DNA of 64,000 nucleotides, from positions 1 to 64,000 of the forward strand of contig JAGAJA010000074.1 of NCBI GenBank assembly GCA_017829075.1, given 5' to 3'. Origin of the DNA: Oscillospiraceae bacterium (GTDB taxonomy: Bacteria; Bacillota_A; Clostridia; Oscillospirales; Ruminococcaceae). Below the pieces are notes generated by a model. That model ran no database searches and was not told the DNA's origin. It saw only the letters and a list, made by a program, of their open reading frames with translations. The position numbers and the translations under genes were made by a program. Shown one piece after another: positions 28,883-37,307 of this stretch (positions are counted from its first letter, which is position 1; each line of letters opens with the position of its first letter).

Positions 28883-29794
28883 TCAGTTTACAATTTCAGT
28901 GCCGGGATAGAAATACATTAATATATCCTCGGCGCTTTTCCCATTCCTAGCAAGCCTTTCGGCGGTATAGACGCTCATTCCGGTGTTTCCGCCGATTCCA
29001 CTTGTAGTGAATGTGAACATTCCGTCTGCACAGGTTATTTTTATAGCGCTGCTGCGAAGCTCAAGCGCCCGGCAAAGCTGCTTTCCGGTAAGTACAGCAT
29101 TGCCAAAGCGCACTGTTATCAGCTTTCCTCCGTCTGTGTATTTCATGTCCGTGAACCATTCCTCGTGATTTGGTGGAAGTATGTTGCCGCTGGTCATCTC
29201 AGATAGACTTCTCTGGACAATATCATCTGTGAGGGTGCAGCTTGCTGAATGATCGGGGCTTTCCATGTCGCAAGGGAGATCATGCTGGGGGAGATATGGA
29301 TATCCTCCGTCATCGGTAAGCCCTGTGGAAATACGGCAGAGTACTGTGTTTGCCGGAGTTCCGGAATACTCAGGGTACATTGAGGACGCTTTATCTGCTA
29401 TTTCTGAAATCTTTTCCAAATATTCCGGGTAATCACTGCCGTATTCCTGCTCCAGTTCCTCCGGGGAGATCCAATCCGGGAAATGCTCCGGGTCGTCTGA
29501 CAAGTCCGCTCCGAAAAATGAGGAATTATCGTAGTTCTCCATGCAGTAAAGCGCCTGTCCGGAGCAGGCTATTCCTACCGCAAGCAGTGTTTCGTATTGA
29601 AATGACGGCTCCGCCACGGCAAAAATGCAGCCGGTTAGATACTCTGAATAACCCAGCGTTACTATCCTGCTTTCTTCTTCGAGATACAGCGTGATCTGCT
29701 CCGGAATGCGTTTGTGGGCGTCTTGGGCGGAGCAGCCTCCGAGCAGGAGCAGTAATATGGCTGCGGCTGCTGAGATAATCTTGGCGGCTTTCAT
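28883..29794 (-). CDS. SpoIID-like lipoprotein with altered catalytic signature
   Basis: 303 residues with a lipoprotein signal (LLLLLGGC, Cys near 21). Two blocks recall SpoIID/LytB. YLTGCIFAVAEPSFQYETLLAVG matches the segment that carries the catalytic Glu. LRSSAIKITCADGMFTFTTSGIGGNTGMSVYTAERLARNG, followed by AEDILMYFYPGTEI, matches the SpoIID C-terminus. The usual GHGVGMSQ is replaced by GGNTGMSV, losing the His. SpoIID is a lytic transglycosylase needed for engulfment in sporulation. This divergent copy may be a vegetative relative or inactive. The start at 29794 has GGAGAG upstream. Confidence 0.65.
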   Translation of the reverse strand: MKAAKIISAAAAILLLLLGGCSAQDAHKRIPEQITLYLEEESRIVTLGYSEYLTGCIFAVAEPSFQYETLLAVGIACSGQALYCMENYDNSSFFGADLSDDPEHFPDWISPEELEQEYGSDYPEYLEKISEIADKASSMYPEYSGTPANTVLCRISTGLTDDGGYPYLPQHDLPCDMESPDHSASCTLTDDIVQRSLSEMTSGNILPPNHEEWFTDMKYTDGGKLITVRFGNAVLTGKQLCRALELRSSAIKITCADGMFTFTTSGIGGNTGMSVYTAERLARNGKSAEDILMYFYPGTEIVN

Positions 29795-29882
29795 TTTGCA
29801 GCTCTCCTTTCCAAAAGAATTGTTCACAGGTGCGCATTTTGCAATCTTTTTTTGTTTATCATTCAGAAATTGCGAATAGCAC

Positions 29883-29911
29883 TTGACAATTCCTGATGAT
29901 TATGTTAGAAT
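29883..29911 (+). promoter_or_regulatory. Promoter of citrate synthase
   Basis: TTGACA (29883-29888), 17-base spacer, TAGAAT (29906-29911), 38 bases before the ATG. Confidence 0.85.
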
Positions 29912-29949
29912 AATAGTTATAAAGAAAGAAAAGACGGAGGCAGCCAGAT

Positions 29950-31317
29950 ATGAAAAGAATGGAACAACTGAAAAATTCGGCAACCTTTAAGCATATGTGC
30001 GAGGATTTCCTCAGCACTACCGCGATCGACAGCAGTCTGCCGGCAAAATTCGGAGTTAAGCGCGGTCTGCGTAATTCCGATGGTTCCGGCGTTGTTGCAG
30101 GAATAACAAATGTATGCTGCGTACACGGCTACGTTATCAGCGAGGGTGACAAGCAGCCGATTGAGGGCGAGCTTATCTACCGCGGCTACAATATACGGGA
30201 TATCGTTGCGGACGTTCTAGCGGACGGACGCTACGGCTATGAGGAGGTCGCGTATCTTCTCCTGTTTGGTCTGCTCCCGGACGAACAGCAGCTTACCACG
30301 TTTTCACGTCTTATTGCGGAATATCGCGAGCTGCCTATGTATTTCAGCGAGGACGTGATCCTCAGAAATCCTTCTCCTAATATCATGAACAAGATGGCTC
30401 AGGCCGTCCTTGCGCTGTACAGCTTTGATTCCTCACCGGAGGACAAGTCTGTGGAAAGCGAAATGCTGAAGGCTATTTCGATCATCTCAAGACTTCCGGC
30501 TATCATGGTTACTTCTTATCAGGCAATGCGCCGGTTCTATCACAATGATTCAATGGTAATGCACCAGATAAACAAGGACGAGAGCCTTGCGGAAAGCATT
30601 CTGTCAACGCTGCGTGACGATCGCTCCTATACCAATGAGGAAGCGCACCTGCTTGACCTGTGCCTTATGCTTCATGCGGAGCACGGCGGCGGTAACAACT
30701 CGACCTTTACCTGCCGTACAGTTTCCTCCTCCGGCACTGACGCCTATTCTGCGTATGCTGCGGCTATCGGTTCGCTCAAAGGCCCGCGTCACGGCGGCGC
30801 CAACATCAAGGTCATGGAGATGCTGGAATATGCCAAGAGCGGCATAAACAACTGGGACAATGACGAGGAGGTAAAGGAATATCTCCACAAGATCCTCCGC
30901 AAGGAAGCTGGAGATCGTTCCGGACTTATTTACGGTATGGGTCATGCGGTCTACACCTTGTCCGATCCCCGCGCGAAGATCCTCAAGGAAAACGCAATGA
31001 AGCTTGCAAAGGGAACTGATTTTGAGGCAGAATTCATGCTGCTTGACAGCATTGAGCGGCTCACTCCCTCTGTATTTGCTGACGAGCGCGGTGACATTAA
31101 GAATATATGTGCAAATGTGGATATGTATTCCGGGCTTGTATATAAGATGCTGAAGATACCGGTAGAGATGTACACCGGACTGTTTGCCTGCGCGAGAATG
31201 GCGGGCTGGTGCGCTCACCGCATGGAAGAGATGATAAACGGCAAGCGTATTATTCGTCCTGCATACAAGGCAATAAATCTGAACAAGACCTATATTCCGC
31301 TCAGCGAACGCGGCTGA
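29950..31317 (+). CDS. Citrate synthase
   Basis: 455 residues. Type-specific motifs: LHAEHGGGNNSTFTCR with a catalytic His, GSLKGPRHGGANIKVMEML, GLIYGMGHAVYTLSDPRA, and ANVDMYSGLVY carrying the catalytic Asp. It condenses acetyl-CoA and oxaloacetate. In Clostridia this usually feeds glutamate synthesis through a partial TCA arm, but no aconitase or isocitrate dehydrogenase gene is next to it. A 2-methylcitrate or Re-type enzyme is unlikely given the classical motifs. Strong start with a purine-rich GGAGGC site. No terminator; the mscL promoter follows at once. Confidence 0.93.
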   Translation: MKRMEQLKNSATFKHMCEDFLSTTAIDSSLPAKFGVKRGLRNSDGSGVVAGITNVCCVHGYVISEGDKQPIEGELIYRGYNIRDIVADVLADGRYGYEEVAYLLLFGLLPDEQQLTTFSRLIAEYRELPMYFSEDVILRNPSPNIMNKMAQAVLALYSFDSSPEDKSVESEMLKAISIISRLPAIMVTSYQAMRRFYHNDSMVMHQINKDESLAESILSTLRDDRSYTNEEAHLLDLCLMLHAEHGGGNNSTFTCRTVSSSGTDAYSAYAAAIGSLKGPRHGGANIKVMEMLEYAKSGINNWDNDEEVKEYLHKILRKEAGDRSGLIYGMGHAVYTLSDPRAKILKENAMKLAKGTDFEAEFMLLDSIERLTPSVFADERGDIKNICANVDMYSGLVYKMLKIPVEMYTGLFACARMAGWCAHRMEEMINGKRIIRPAYKAINLNKTYIPLSERG

Positions 31318-31323
31318 AAAATG

Positions 31324-31352
31324 TTGACATAACTGAAATAATGTGCTATAAT
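31324..31352 (+). promoter_or_regulatory. Consensus promoter of mscL
   Basis: TTGACA (31324-31329), 17-base spacer, TATAAT (31347-31352). It begins 7 bases after the citrate synthase stop codon. Confidence 0.88.
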
Positions 31353-31404
31353 ACAATCGGCATTGATCTAAGTAAACAATCTACATAAAGTGAGGGACAA
31401 TATC

Positions 31405-31872
31405 ATGGCAGACGAAAAGAAAGAAAAGAAGGATAAATTCAAGCTGGCAAAGGAATTTAAGGCGTTCATCAGCAAGGGCAACGTTCTTGATATGGCTGTC
31501 GGTCTTATTATCGGTTCCGCGTTCACCGCTATCGTTAATTCGGTAGTAGGCGATCTGCTAATGCCGGTACTGGGACTTATCACTGGAAAGGTGGATTTCT
31601 CCCAGCTTAAATGGGTGCTTCAGCCGGAGGTGCTTAACGAAGCCGGCGAGGTAGTTACCGCAGAGGTAGCCGTAAGATATGGTGTGTTTATCCAGTCGAT
31701 AATCAGCTTCCTGCTTATTGCGCTTTCGGTATTTATACTTATCAAAGTAATTTCCGGTCTCAAGCGCAAGAAGAAGGAAGAGCCCAAGCCTGAGCCCAAG
31801 CCGGATCCTCAGGTGGTTCTGCTGACCGAGATCAGGGATCTGCTCAAGGAAAAGGAAACCGCAGACAAGTAA
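31405..31872 (+). CDS. mscL: Large-conductance mechanosensitive channel MscL
   Basis: 155 residues. The signature FKAFISKGNVLDMAVGLIIGSAFTAIVNSVVGDLLMP contains TM1 and the pore constriction. A short loop, TM2 (FIQSIISFLLIALSVFILIKV) and a cytoplasmic helix with a Lys/Pro/Glu linker follow. It opens under membrane tension to release osmolytes after downshock. The ATG at 31405 has GAGGGA upstream and is preferred to a GTG at 31390. A terminator follows. Confidence 0.96.
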   Translation: MADEKKEKKDKFKLAKEFKAFISKGNVLDMAVGLIIGSAFTAIVNSVVGDLLMPVLGLITGKVDFSQLKWVLQPEVLNEAGEVVTAEVAVRYGVFIQSIISFLLIALSVFILIKVISGLKRKKKEEPKPEPKPDPQVVLLTEIRDLLKEKETADK

Positions 31873-31879
31873 ATAAACC

Positions 31880-31906
31880 AAGCCGCTCCGGGTGGGGCGG
31901 CTTTTG
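31880..31906 (+). terminator. Intrinsic terminator of mscL
   Basis: Stem AAGCCGCTCC with GGGGCGGCTT around a short GGGT loop (G-U closing pair), then TTTGTTTG, just after the stop. Confidence 0.85.
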
Positions 31907-31922
31907 TTTGGGAATTTTTTGC

Positions 31923-31951
31923 TTGACATTTTTCGCAATAAGTGATATAAT
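31923..31951 (+). promoter_or_regulatory. Consensus promoter of the DUF5684-like gene
   Basis: TTGACA (31923-31928), 17-base spacer ending AAGTGA, TATAAT (31946-31951). Confidence 0.88.
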
Positions 31952-32007
31952 AAATCAGGTTTTATTTGGTTTGCGCTGGTTTTGGATATGGAAAGAAGAG
32001 GTACATT

Positions 32008-32391
32008 ATGTCCGGTGACATTTATTCTGCAATTATGTCTGGACTGTTAGTATTCCAGATTGTCTGCTCTATCATCAGCATTGCGATTGCTGTGTTCCAG
32101 ATCATATGTTTTTGGAGAGTATTTGAAAAGGCGGGATATCCCGGTTGGAAATCCATTATTCCGATTTACAACACATATGTTCTGTGCGATATGGTCTGGG
32201 GCAACGGACTGAAAATGTTCCTTTTACTTATACCGATAGCAAACATTTACTTCACCATTAAGCTGCGTCTGAGCTTCGCCAAGGCGTTCGGCAAGGACGT
32301 TGGATTTGGTATCGGAATGATCTTCCTTCAGCCGATATTTGTGGGGATACTCGCATTCGACCATTCATCATATTACGGCCCGGATATGTGA
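32008..32391 (+). CDS. DUF5684-like small membrane protein
   Basis: 127 residues with three hydrophobic helices and the block CFWRVFEKAGYPGWKSIIPIYNTYVL, which is characteristic of a family of small membrane proteins, sometimes labelled DUF5684 or signal-peptidase-associated. Function unknown. The ATG at 32008 has AAGAGG upstream. An in-frame ATG at 31966 is close to the promoter and has no site. Confidence 0.75.
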   Translation: MSGDIYSAIMSGLLVFQIVCSIISIAIAVFQIICFWRVFEKAGYPGWKSIIPIYNTYVLCDMVWGNGLKMFLLLIPIANIYFTIKLRLSFAKAFGKDVGFGIGMIFLQPIFVGILAFDHSSYYGPDM

Positions 32392-32454
32392 TACAAGAGC
32401 GGTTTTGCTTAATATGTAATATAATAGAGAGAAAAAGAAAAGGAGATAACAGCA

Positions 32455-33483
32455 ATGTCAATGCACTTTCGCAGAAAGCTCCCCATTCCGCAGGAAATAA
32501 AGGAGCTTTACCCGCTGAACGATAAAATCAAGTCGATAAAGTCCGAGCGCGACGCAATGATCGCGGACGTTTTCACCGGGAAATCTGATAAGTTCCTGCT
32601 GATAATCGGGCCTTGTTCCGCTGATAACGAGGACTCCGTTATGGATTACACCTGCCGTCTGTCAAGACTTCAGGAGCAGGTCAAGGATAAGATCATCATT
32701 ATTCCGAGAATATACACCAACAAGCCCAGAACCACCGGCGAAGGCTACAAGGGCATGATTCACCAGCCCGACCCCACAAAGGGCGAGGATATGCTGGAGG
32801 GACTTGTTCAGGTGCGTAAGCTGCACACCCGCGCGATAGAGGAAACCGGGCTGGTATGCGCTGATGAGATGCTTTATCCGGAGAATTACCGCTACCTGTC
32901 CGATATTCTGAGCTATGTCGCGGTAGGCGCGCGTTCTGTTGAGGATCAGGAGCATCGGCTCACCGCCAGCGGCATGGAATGCCCCTGCGGTATGAAAAAT
33001 CCCACCAGCGGCACTATTTCCATAATGCTGAATTCGATCAGGGCGGCGCAGAGCAGTCACACATTCATCTACCGCGGCTGGGAGGTAACTACCGACGGCA
33101 ACCCGCTTGCTCATGCGATTTTGAGAGGTGCACAGAACAAGCACGATCAGACTATCCCGAACTATCATTACGAAGATCTGAAGCTGCTGTATGATATGTA
33201 CAACGAGAAGAACCTTGCCAACATAGCTTGTATCGTGGACACCAACCACTCCAACAGCGGCAAGAAGTATCTTGAGCAGGTGAGAATCGCCAACGAGATT
33301 CTGCATTCCATGCGGCATTCCACAGAGATACGCAGCATGGTAAAGGGTCTGATGATTGAGAGCTACATCGAGGACGGCGCTCAGAAGGTAGGCGAGGGCT
33401 GCTACGGAAAGTCTATCACCGACCCCTGCCTCGGCTGGGAAAAGAGCGAAAAGCTTGTGCTTGAGATCGCAAATCAGCTTTAA
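32455..33483 (+). CDS. aroF: 3-deoxy-7-phosphoheptulonate (DAHP) synthase, type I alpha
   Basis: 342 residues, AroG/AroF/AroH class. IIGPCSADNEDSVMDYTCRL, RIYTNKPRTTGEGYKGMIHQ, ECPCGMKNPTSGTISIMLNSI and IVDTNHSNSGKKYLEQ contain the PEP and metal ligands, including the Cys of the first motif. It catalyses the first step of the shikimate pathway from PEP and erythrose 4-phosphate. The effector amino acid (Tyr, Phe or Trp) cannot be read. AGGAGATAAC site before the ATG. A T-box leader for downstream genes begins about 20 bases after its stop. Confidence 0.94.
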   Translation: MSMHFRRKLPIPQEIKELYPLNDKIKSIKSERDAMIADVFTGKSDKFLLIIGPCSADNEDSVMDYTCRLSRLQEQVKDKIIIIPRIYTNKPRTTGEGYKGMIHQPDPTKGEDMLEGLVQVRKLHTRAIEETGLVCADEMLYPENYRYLSDILSYVAVGARSVEDQEHRLTASGMECPCGMKNPTSGTISIMLNSIRAAQSSHTFIYRGWEVTTDGNPLAHAILRGAQNKHDQTIPNYHYEDLKLLYDMYNEKNLANIACIVDTNHSNSGKKYLEQVRIANEILHSMRHSTEIRSMVKGLMIESYIEDGAQKVGEGCYGKSITDPCLGWEKSEKLVLEIANQL

Positions 33484-33504
33484 AATCGAATACACAAAGC
33501 GTTG

Positions 33505-33729
33505 ACGGGAATTCAGTAGTCCCGGAAGAACCCTTTCAGAGAGCCGCTGTATGGTGCGAAGCGGCAGGAATTCCGGCGGCGAATTACCTCCCGGAGCGGC
33601 GGGGTGAAGCTATGGTGTGTAGCTCCGCACGGGTAAGCCCGTTATAGCTGCCCAAAGGCGGGAGTATTCCCGTAAATTGAGGTGGTACAGCGGTTTTTCG
33701 CCCTCTGCGTTTGCAGGGGGCGTTTATTT
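33505..33729 (+). ncRNA. T-box riboswitch leader
   Basis: The 3' part contains the T-box proper AGGTGGTACAGCG (33680-33692) and an intrinsic terminator (33699-33722). Upstream, Stem I has AGTA (33534-33537 region), CAGAGAGCC, a GGTGCGAA distal loop, and the specifier strand GAATTACC (33580-33587) opposite AGTA, closed by GGGA/TCCC and GTCCCGG/CCGGCGGC. TGGT in the T-box pairs with a tRNA whose discriminator base is A. The specifier could be read as UUA (Leu), AUU (Ile) or UAC (Tyr). All three tRNAs usually have discriminator A. tyrS 2 kb downstream favours Tyr, but this is inference. Confidence 0.85.
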
Positions 33730-33730
33730 A
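33699..33730 (+). terminator. T-box regulated terminator
   Basis: 10-bp stem CGCCCTCTGC/GCAGGGGGCG with one G-U pair and a GTTT loop, then TTTATTTAT. It ends 20 bases before the surface-protein ATG. Confidence 0.88.
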
Positions 33731-33749
33731 TATGAAAAGGAGTAAAGCT

Positions 33750-35030
33750 ATGTTCAGACCATTCAAAGCAATATCAGCCGCTCTCATCACATCGGCAATT
33801 TCTCTGGCAACGGTCGGAATTGCATTTGCAGAAGCACCGGAACCTATTTCCACCGAATCTTCCGCAGCAGAGGAGCAGTATCTCACTATCGACCGCAGCT
33901 GGCTTCAGCTCAGCATAATGAATCCCGCCTGGGTCGGGGAATACACGCCGGACAAGGGGCGGGAGGATCAAGACAGCCGATATTTATTCTACACAGCCGG
34001 GGATTATGGTACTCAGGGGTTTCAGGTAGCGATCCAGTATGCCATGGGCAGTGAAACCGAGATCGAAGATCTGATCTCCCGGTCACAAGAGCCAAAAATA
34101 TCCGGCAACGAGGTTGTCGATTATCTGGGTACTGAAAAGACGGAAAGCGGACAGGATATTTGCGTCTTTTCATACTATTGCTACGAGTCAAAATATATAA
34201 ATGATATCTGTTATACGGCGATTTCCTGCGGAGAAAGCGGTCATAATGTGTATGTCTTTGTAAACTATGACGGTGAACGCAACACCGACGAGAACAGAGA
34301 AAAGGCGTTTGAGCTGTTCCGGTCACTCAGCTGGAGCGAGCCGCTTGCTGACTTGCCCGACAACTCCTCCGAGCAGACCGAAGCTTCGGCAAAGGAGCAG
34401 TATCTCACTATCGACCGCAGCTGGCTTCAGCTCAGCATACTGGACAAGCCTTTCGGTGAGGAATATCATCTGCTGAAGGAGTGGGAGGAAGAGGACAGAA
34501 GATATATAGGCTACGCAACCGATTATGAAGATTACGATACTACCGGCGTGTATGTGATCCTTCAGTATGCTATGGGAAGTGAAAACGAAGTTGAAGATAC
34601 GATCAGCAGATCGCAAGAGCCAAAAAATATCGGCGACACCGTTTTCGATTATCTGGGTACTATACAGGCGAAAAGCGGGCAGGATATTTATGTATTTTCA
34701 TACTATACTTATGGGTCGGAATATAACGAGATAGGTTATGAGGCTACATCATGCGGAGCAAGCGGTCATAACGTTTATATCAATGTAAACCTTGACGGTG
34801 AACGCAACACTGACGAGAACAGAGAAAAGGCGTTTGAGCTGTTCCGTTCACTCAGCTGGAGCGAGCCGCTTGACGACCTACCAGAAGGCACCACAGAACA
34901 AGACGGACAGCCCGCTGACGCGGACGAAAATCCTCCGGAAACCGGCGCTGCTGTTCCTGTGACTGCAGCGTTTGCGGCGGGTGGCGCTGCTGTAATGATG
35001 ATCGCCACAAGGAAAAACAAGAGGAAGTGA
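33750..35030 (+). CDS. Secreted surface protein with two tandem repeats and a sortase-type C-terminus
   Basis: 426 residues. An N-terminal signal peptide (cut near AFAEA) is followed by two tandem copies of a domain of about 160 residues (about 42-203 and 216-379). Each opens with EQYLTIDRSWLQLSI and closes with NTDENREKAFELFRSLSWSEPL. A linker then leads to NPPETG (about 394-399), a hydrophobic span and a basic tail KNKRK, the layout of a sortase substrate. The ATG at 33750 has AAGGAG; upstream in-frame starts fall in the T-box terminator region. Domain function unknown. It is the first gene after the T-box, an unusual client. Confidence 0.8.
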   Translation: MFRPFKAISAALITSAISLATVGIAFAEAPEPISTESSAAEEQYLTIDRSWLQLSIMNPAWVGEYTPDKGREDQDSRYLFYTAGDYGTQGFQVAIQYAMGSETEIEDLISRSQEPKISGNEVVDYLGTEKTESGQDICVFSYYCYESKYINDICYTAISCGESGHNVYVFVNYDGERNTDENREKAFELFRSLSWSEPLADLPDNSSEQTEASAKEQYLTIDRSWLQLSILDKPFGEEYHLLKEWEEEDRRYIGYATDYEDYDTTGVYVILQYAMGSENEVEDTISRSQEPKNIGDTVFDYLGTIQAKSGQDIYVFSYYTYGSEYNEIGYEATSCGASGHNVYINVNLDGERNTDENREKAFELFRSLSWSEPLDDLPEGTTEQDGQPADADENPPETGAAVPVTAAFAAGGAAVMMIATRKNKRK

Positions 35031-35034
35031 GCAA

Positions 35035-35520
35035 ATGCAGTTCATATTCTGTCCCCAGTGCGGGAGCAAACTCACAACAAAACAGGTCGGCGACGAGGGG
35101 GAGATACCGTTCTGCGAAAGCTGCGACAGACCGTGGTTCAGTTTCTCCTACCCCTGCGTTATATGCCTGCTGACGGACGGAGAGGGTAGGTTTGCGCTGA
35201 TAAAGCAGACCTATGCGACAAAGAATTACGTCTGCGTTGCCGGGTTCATCAAGGAGCAGGAAACAGCAGAGCAGACTGCCATACGGGAAATCCGGGAGGA
35301 AACCGGTCTGGAGGTTCTGAGCCTGCGCTATGTGAACAGCTATTACTACCCGAAGCACGACAACCTCATGCTGGGGTATGTCTGCACCGTGAAACCGGGG
35401 GAATTCAAGCTGTCCGGCGAGGTGGAGAGAGCAGGGTGGTTCGGGCTTGAGGAAGCGCGGGAGCTGCTAAGTCATGGTACTGTCGGCAAGGATCTGCTGA
35501 GAGATTACCTTGAAATATGA
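35035..35520 (+). CDS. NUDIX hydrolase with N-terminal zinc ribbon
   Basis: 161 residues. A zinc ribbon (CPQCG at 6-10, CESC near 29-32) precedes a NUDIX fold with the complete Nudix box GFIKEQETAEQTAIREIREETGLEV at about 80-104. The layout recalls NudC NADH pyrophosphatase but it is shorter and lacks the long N-terminal domain. Such proteins hydrolyse nucleoside diphosphates linked to other groups; the substrate is unknown. It begins 4 bases after the surface-protein stop, so the two share a transcript. Confidence 0.88.
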   Translation: MQFIFCPQCGSKLTTKQVGDEGEIPFCESCDRPWFSFSYPCVICLLTDGEGRFALIKQTYATKNYVCVAGFIKEQETAEQTAIREIREETGLEVLSLRYVNSYYYPKHDNLMLGYVCTVKPGEFKLSGEVERAGWFGLEEARELLSHGTVGKDLLRDYLEI

Positions 35521-35652
35521 TTGTTGCATTGAAAGGACGTGGTATCAGTGGAATTTGAAAGAAATTCCATCGCTTATGGAGAATTCTCGGCGAATTAACG
35601 GTTGAATGTTGAAAATTCACATAAATCACAATAAATGAAGGAGAATTTTACA

Positions 35653-36864
35653 ATGGAACTTTATGACGAACTGGTTGCGCGCGGACTTATCGCGCAGGTA
35701 ACTGACGAGGAAGAGATCAAAAAGCTTATCAACGAGGGCAAGGCTACTTTCTACATCGGCTTTGACCCGACAGCGGACTCTCTGCACGTTGGACATTTCA
35801 TGGCGCTCTGCCTTATGAAGCGCCTCCAGATGGCTGGCAACAAGCCGATTGCCCTGCTGGGCGGCGGCACTGGAATGATCGGCGACCCCTCCGGCAAATC
35901 CGACATGAGAAAGATGCTCACAAAGGAGCAGATCGACCACAATATTGAGTGCTTCAAGAAGCAGATGAGCCGATTTATCGACTTCTCCGACGGCAAGGCT
36001 ATCATGGTGAACAACGCAGACTGGCTGCTGAACCTCAACTACATTGACGTGCTGAGAGAGGTCGGCGCGTGCTTCTCGGTCAACAAGATGTTGACCTTTG
36101 AGTGCTACAAGCAGCGCATGGAGCGGGGACTTACCTTCCTTGAATTCAACTACATGATCATGCAGAGCTACGACTTCTACATGCTGTACCAGAAATACGG
36201 CTGCAATATGCAGTTCGGCGGCGACGATCAGTGGGCGAATATGCTGGGCGGCACAGAGCTTATCCGCAAGAAACTCGGCAAGGACGCTCATGCAATGACT
36301 ATCACTCTGCTGCTCAATTCCGAGGGCAAGAAGATGGGCAAGACCGAAAAGGGCGCTGTATGGCTCGACCCGGAAAAGACCTCGCCGTTTGAGTTCTTCC
36401 AGTATTGGAGAAACGTTGCGGACGCTGACGTAATGAAGTGCATCAAGATGCTTACATTCCTGCCTATGGAGCAGATAGACGAGATGTCCCACTGGGAGGG
36501 CAGCCAGCTTAACAAGGCAAAGGAGATCCTTGCGTATGAGCTTACAAAGCTTGTTCACGGCGAGGAGGAAGCGAACAAGGCTCTTGAAGCTGCAAAGGCT
36601 CTGTTCGGAGGAAAGGGCGGAAATTCCGAGAATATGCCCACCACCGAGGTTGAGCTTGTGGACGGAAAGATCGGCGTGCTGGATCTGCTTGTGGCTACAA
36701 AACTTGTAAACTCTAAGCGCGAAGCAAGGACGCTCATCACCGGAAAGGGTCTGGCGATCGACGATGTTATCATCGAGGACGTAAACGCTCAGATCGAGAT
36801 CAACCCTGAGGTAATTATCCGCAAGGGCAAGAAAGTATATCACAAGGCAGTTGCAAAGGCATGA
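35653..36864 (+). CDS. tyrS: Tyrosyl-tRNA synthetase
   Basis: 403 residues. Class I HIGH-like motif in [17 protein letters not shown]. The tyrosine pocket includes [30 protein letters not shown]. The KMSKS loop reads [15 protein letters not shown]-terminal S4 RNA-binding domain (from about 340) ends the protein. This is the TyrZ-like longer form with a KMGKT loop. The ATG at 35653 has AAGGAG upstream. The 132 bases between the NUDIX gene and tyrS contain only a small hairpin and no clear promoter or terminator, so expression may come from the T-box transcript. Confidence 0.96.
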   Translation: MELYDELVARGLIAQVTDEEEIKKLINEGKATFYIGFDPTADSLHVGHFMALCLMKRLQMAGNKPIALLGGGTGMIGDPSGKSDMRKMLTKEQIDHNIECFKKQMSRFIDFSDGKAIMVNNADWLLNLNYIDVLREVGACFSVNKMLTFECYKQRMERGLTFLEFNYMIMQSYDFYMLYQKYGCNMQFGGDDQWANMLGGTELIRKKLGKDAHAMTITLLLNSEGKKMGKTEKGAVWLDPEKTSPFEFFQYWRNVADADVMKCIKMLTFLPMEQIDEMSHWEGSQLNKAKEILAYELTKLVHGEEEANKALEAAKALFGGKGGNSENMPTTEVELVDGKIGVLDLLVATKLVNSKREARTLITGKGLAIDDVIIEDVNAQIEINPEVIIRKGKKVYHKAVAKA

Positions 36865-36868
36865 TTTT

Positions 36869-36901
36869 CGCCCCGGAGGGAGGTTCCTTCCGGGGCGTTT
36901 C
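36869..36901. terminator. Bidirectional terminator between tyrS and the DUF3795 gene
   Basis: Stem CGCCCCGGA with TCCGGGGCG around a loop of about 11 bases (36869-36897), then TTTCTT on the plus strand and AAAAT-derived T on the minus strand. Confidence 0.85.
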
Positions 36902-36910
36902 TTGTATTCA

Positions 36911-37288
36911 TTATTTCATCAGGTTTTCCTGCTTGTGGAAGAATGCTTTTTCCAGTGCGGAGTACTCGTCGTCTGTGCAGATTTGCCTGCATCTGCTCTG
37001 GTATTCAGCGGAACGTGTCAGCATATTCTGAATCTTTTCGCAGGGAAATTCTGTGCATTGGCGGCACTTTTCCACATCATGCGAACGAGTGCATTCCACC
37101 AGATCGTAAGTACAGGTTTTATGCGAGGAACAGCCAGTGCAGCGTATTTCCTCGTTGGAAACCACGCTGCCACGCCAGCCTATCCTGTACCAAAGCTCGG
37201 CGGTTTTGCGCAGTTCTTCTTCCGTGCGGGCGTTGTATCGTGGACATTCCAGGCAGTTGTCGCCGCAGAGGGTGATTTTTTCGCTCAT
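36911..37288 (-). CDS. DUF3795-type Cys-rich small protein
   Basis: 125 residues with many Cys in pairs (LCGDNCLECPRY, RCTGCSSHKTC, DVEKCRQCTEFPC), as in DUF3795 proteins thought to bind zinc or Fe-S. Function unknown. The ATG at 37288 has AAAGGAGC upstream. A longer frame from 37390 would overlap pnuC and has no site. The gene lies 19 bases downstream of pnuC and likely shares its transcript. Confidence 0.8.
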   Translation of the reverse strand: MSEKITLCGDNCLECPRYNARTEEELRKTAELWYRIGWRGSVVSNEEIRCTGCSSHKTCTYDLVECTRSHDVEKCRQCTEFPCEKIQNMLTRSAEYQSRCRQICTDDEYSALEKAFFHKQENLMK

Positions 37289-37307
37289 ATATGCTCCTTT
37301 GAATTGA

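Noticed and set aside
33711..33749. Upstream in-frame starts for the surface protein at 33711 and 33732
   Set aside because: The first is inside the T-box terminator, and the second ATG directly precedes the AAGGAG that serves the ATG at 33750.
35626..36843. A 405-codon open frame antisense to tyrS
   Set aside because: tyrS on the plus strand has full synthetase motifs. The antisense frame has no recognisable protein features and no ribosome binding site; it comes from codon bias.
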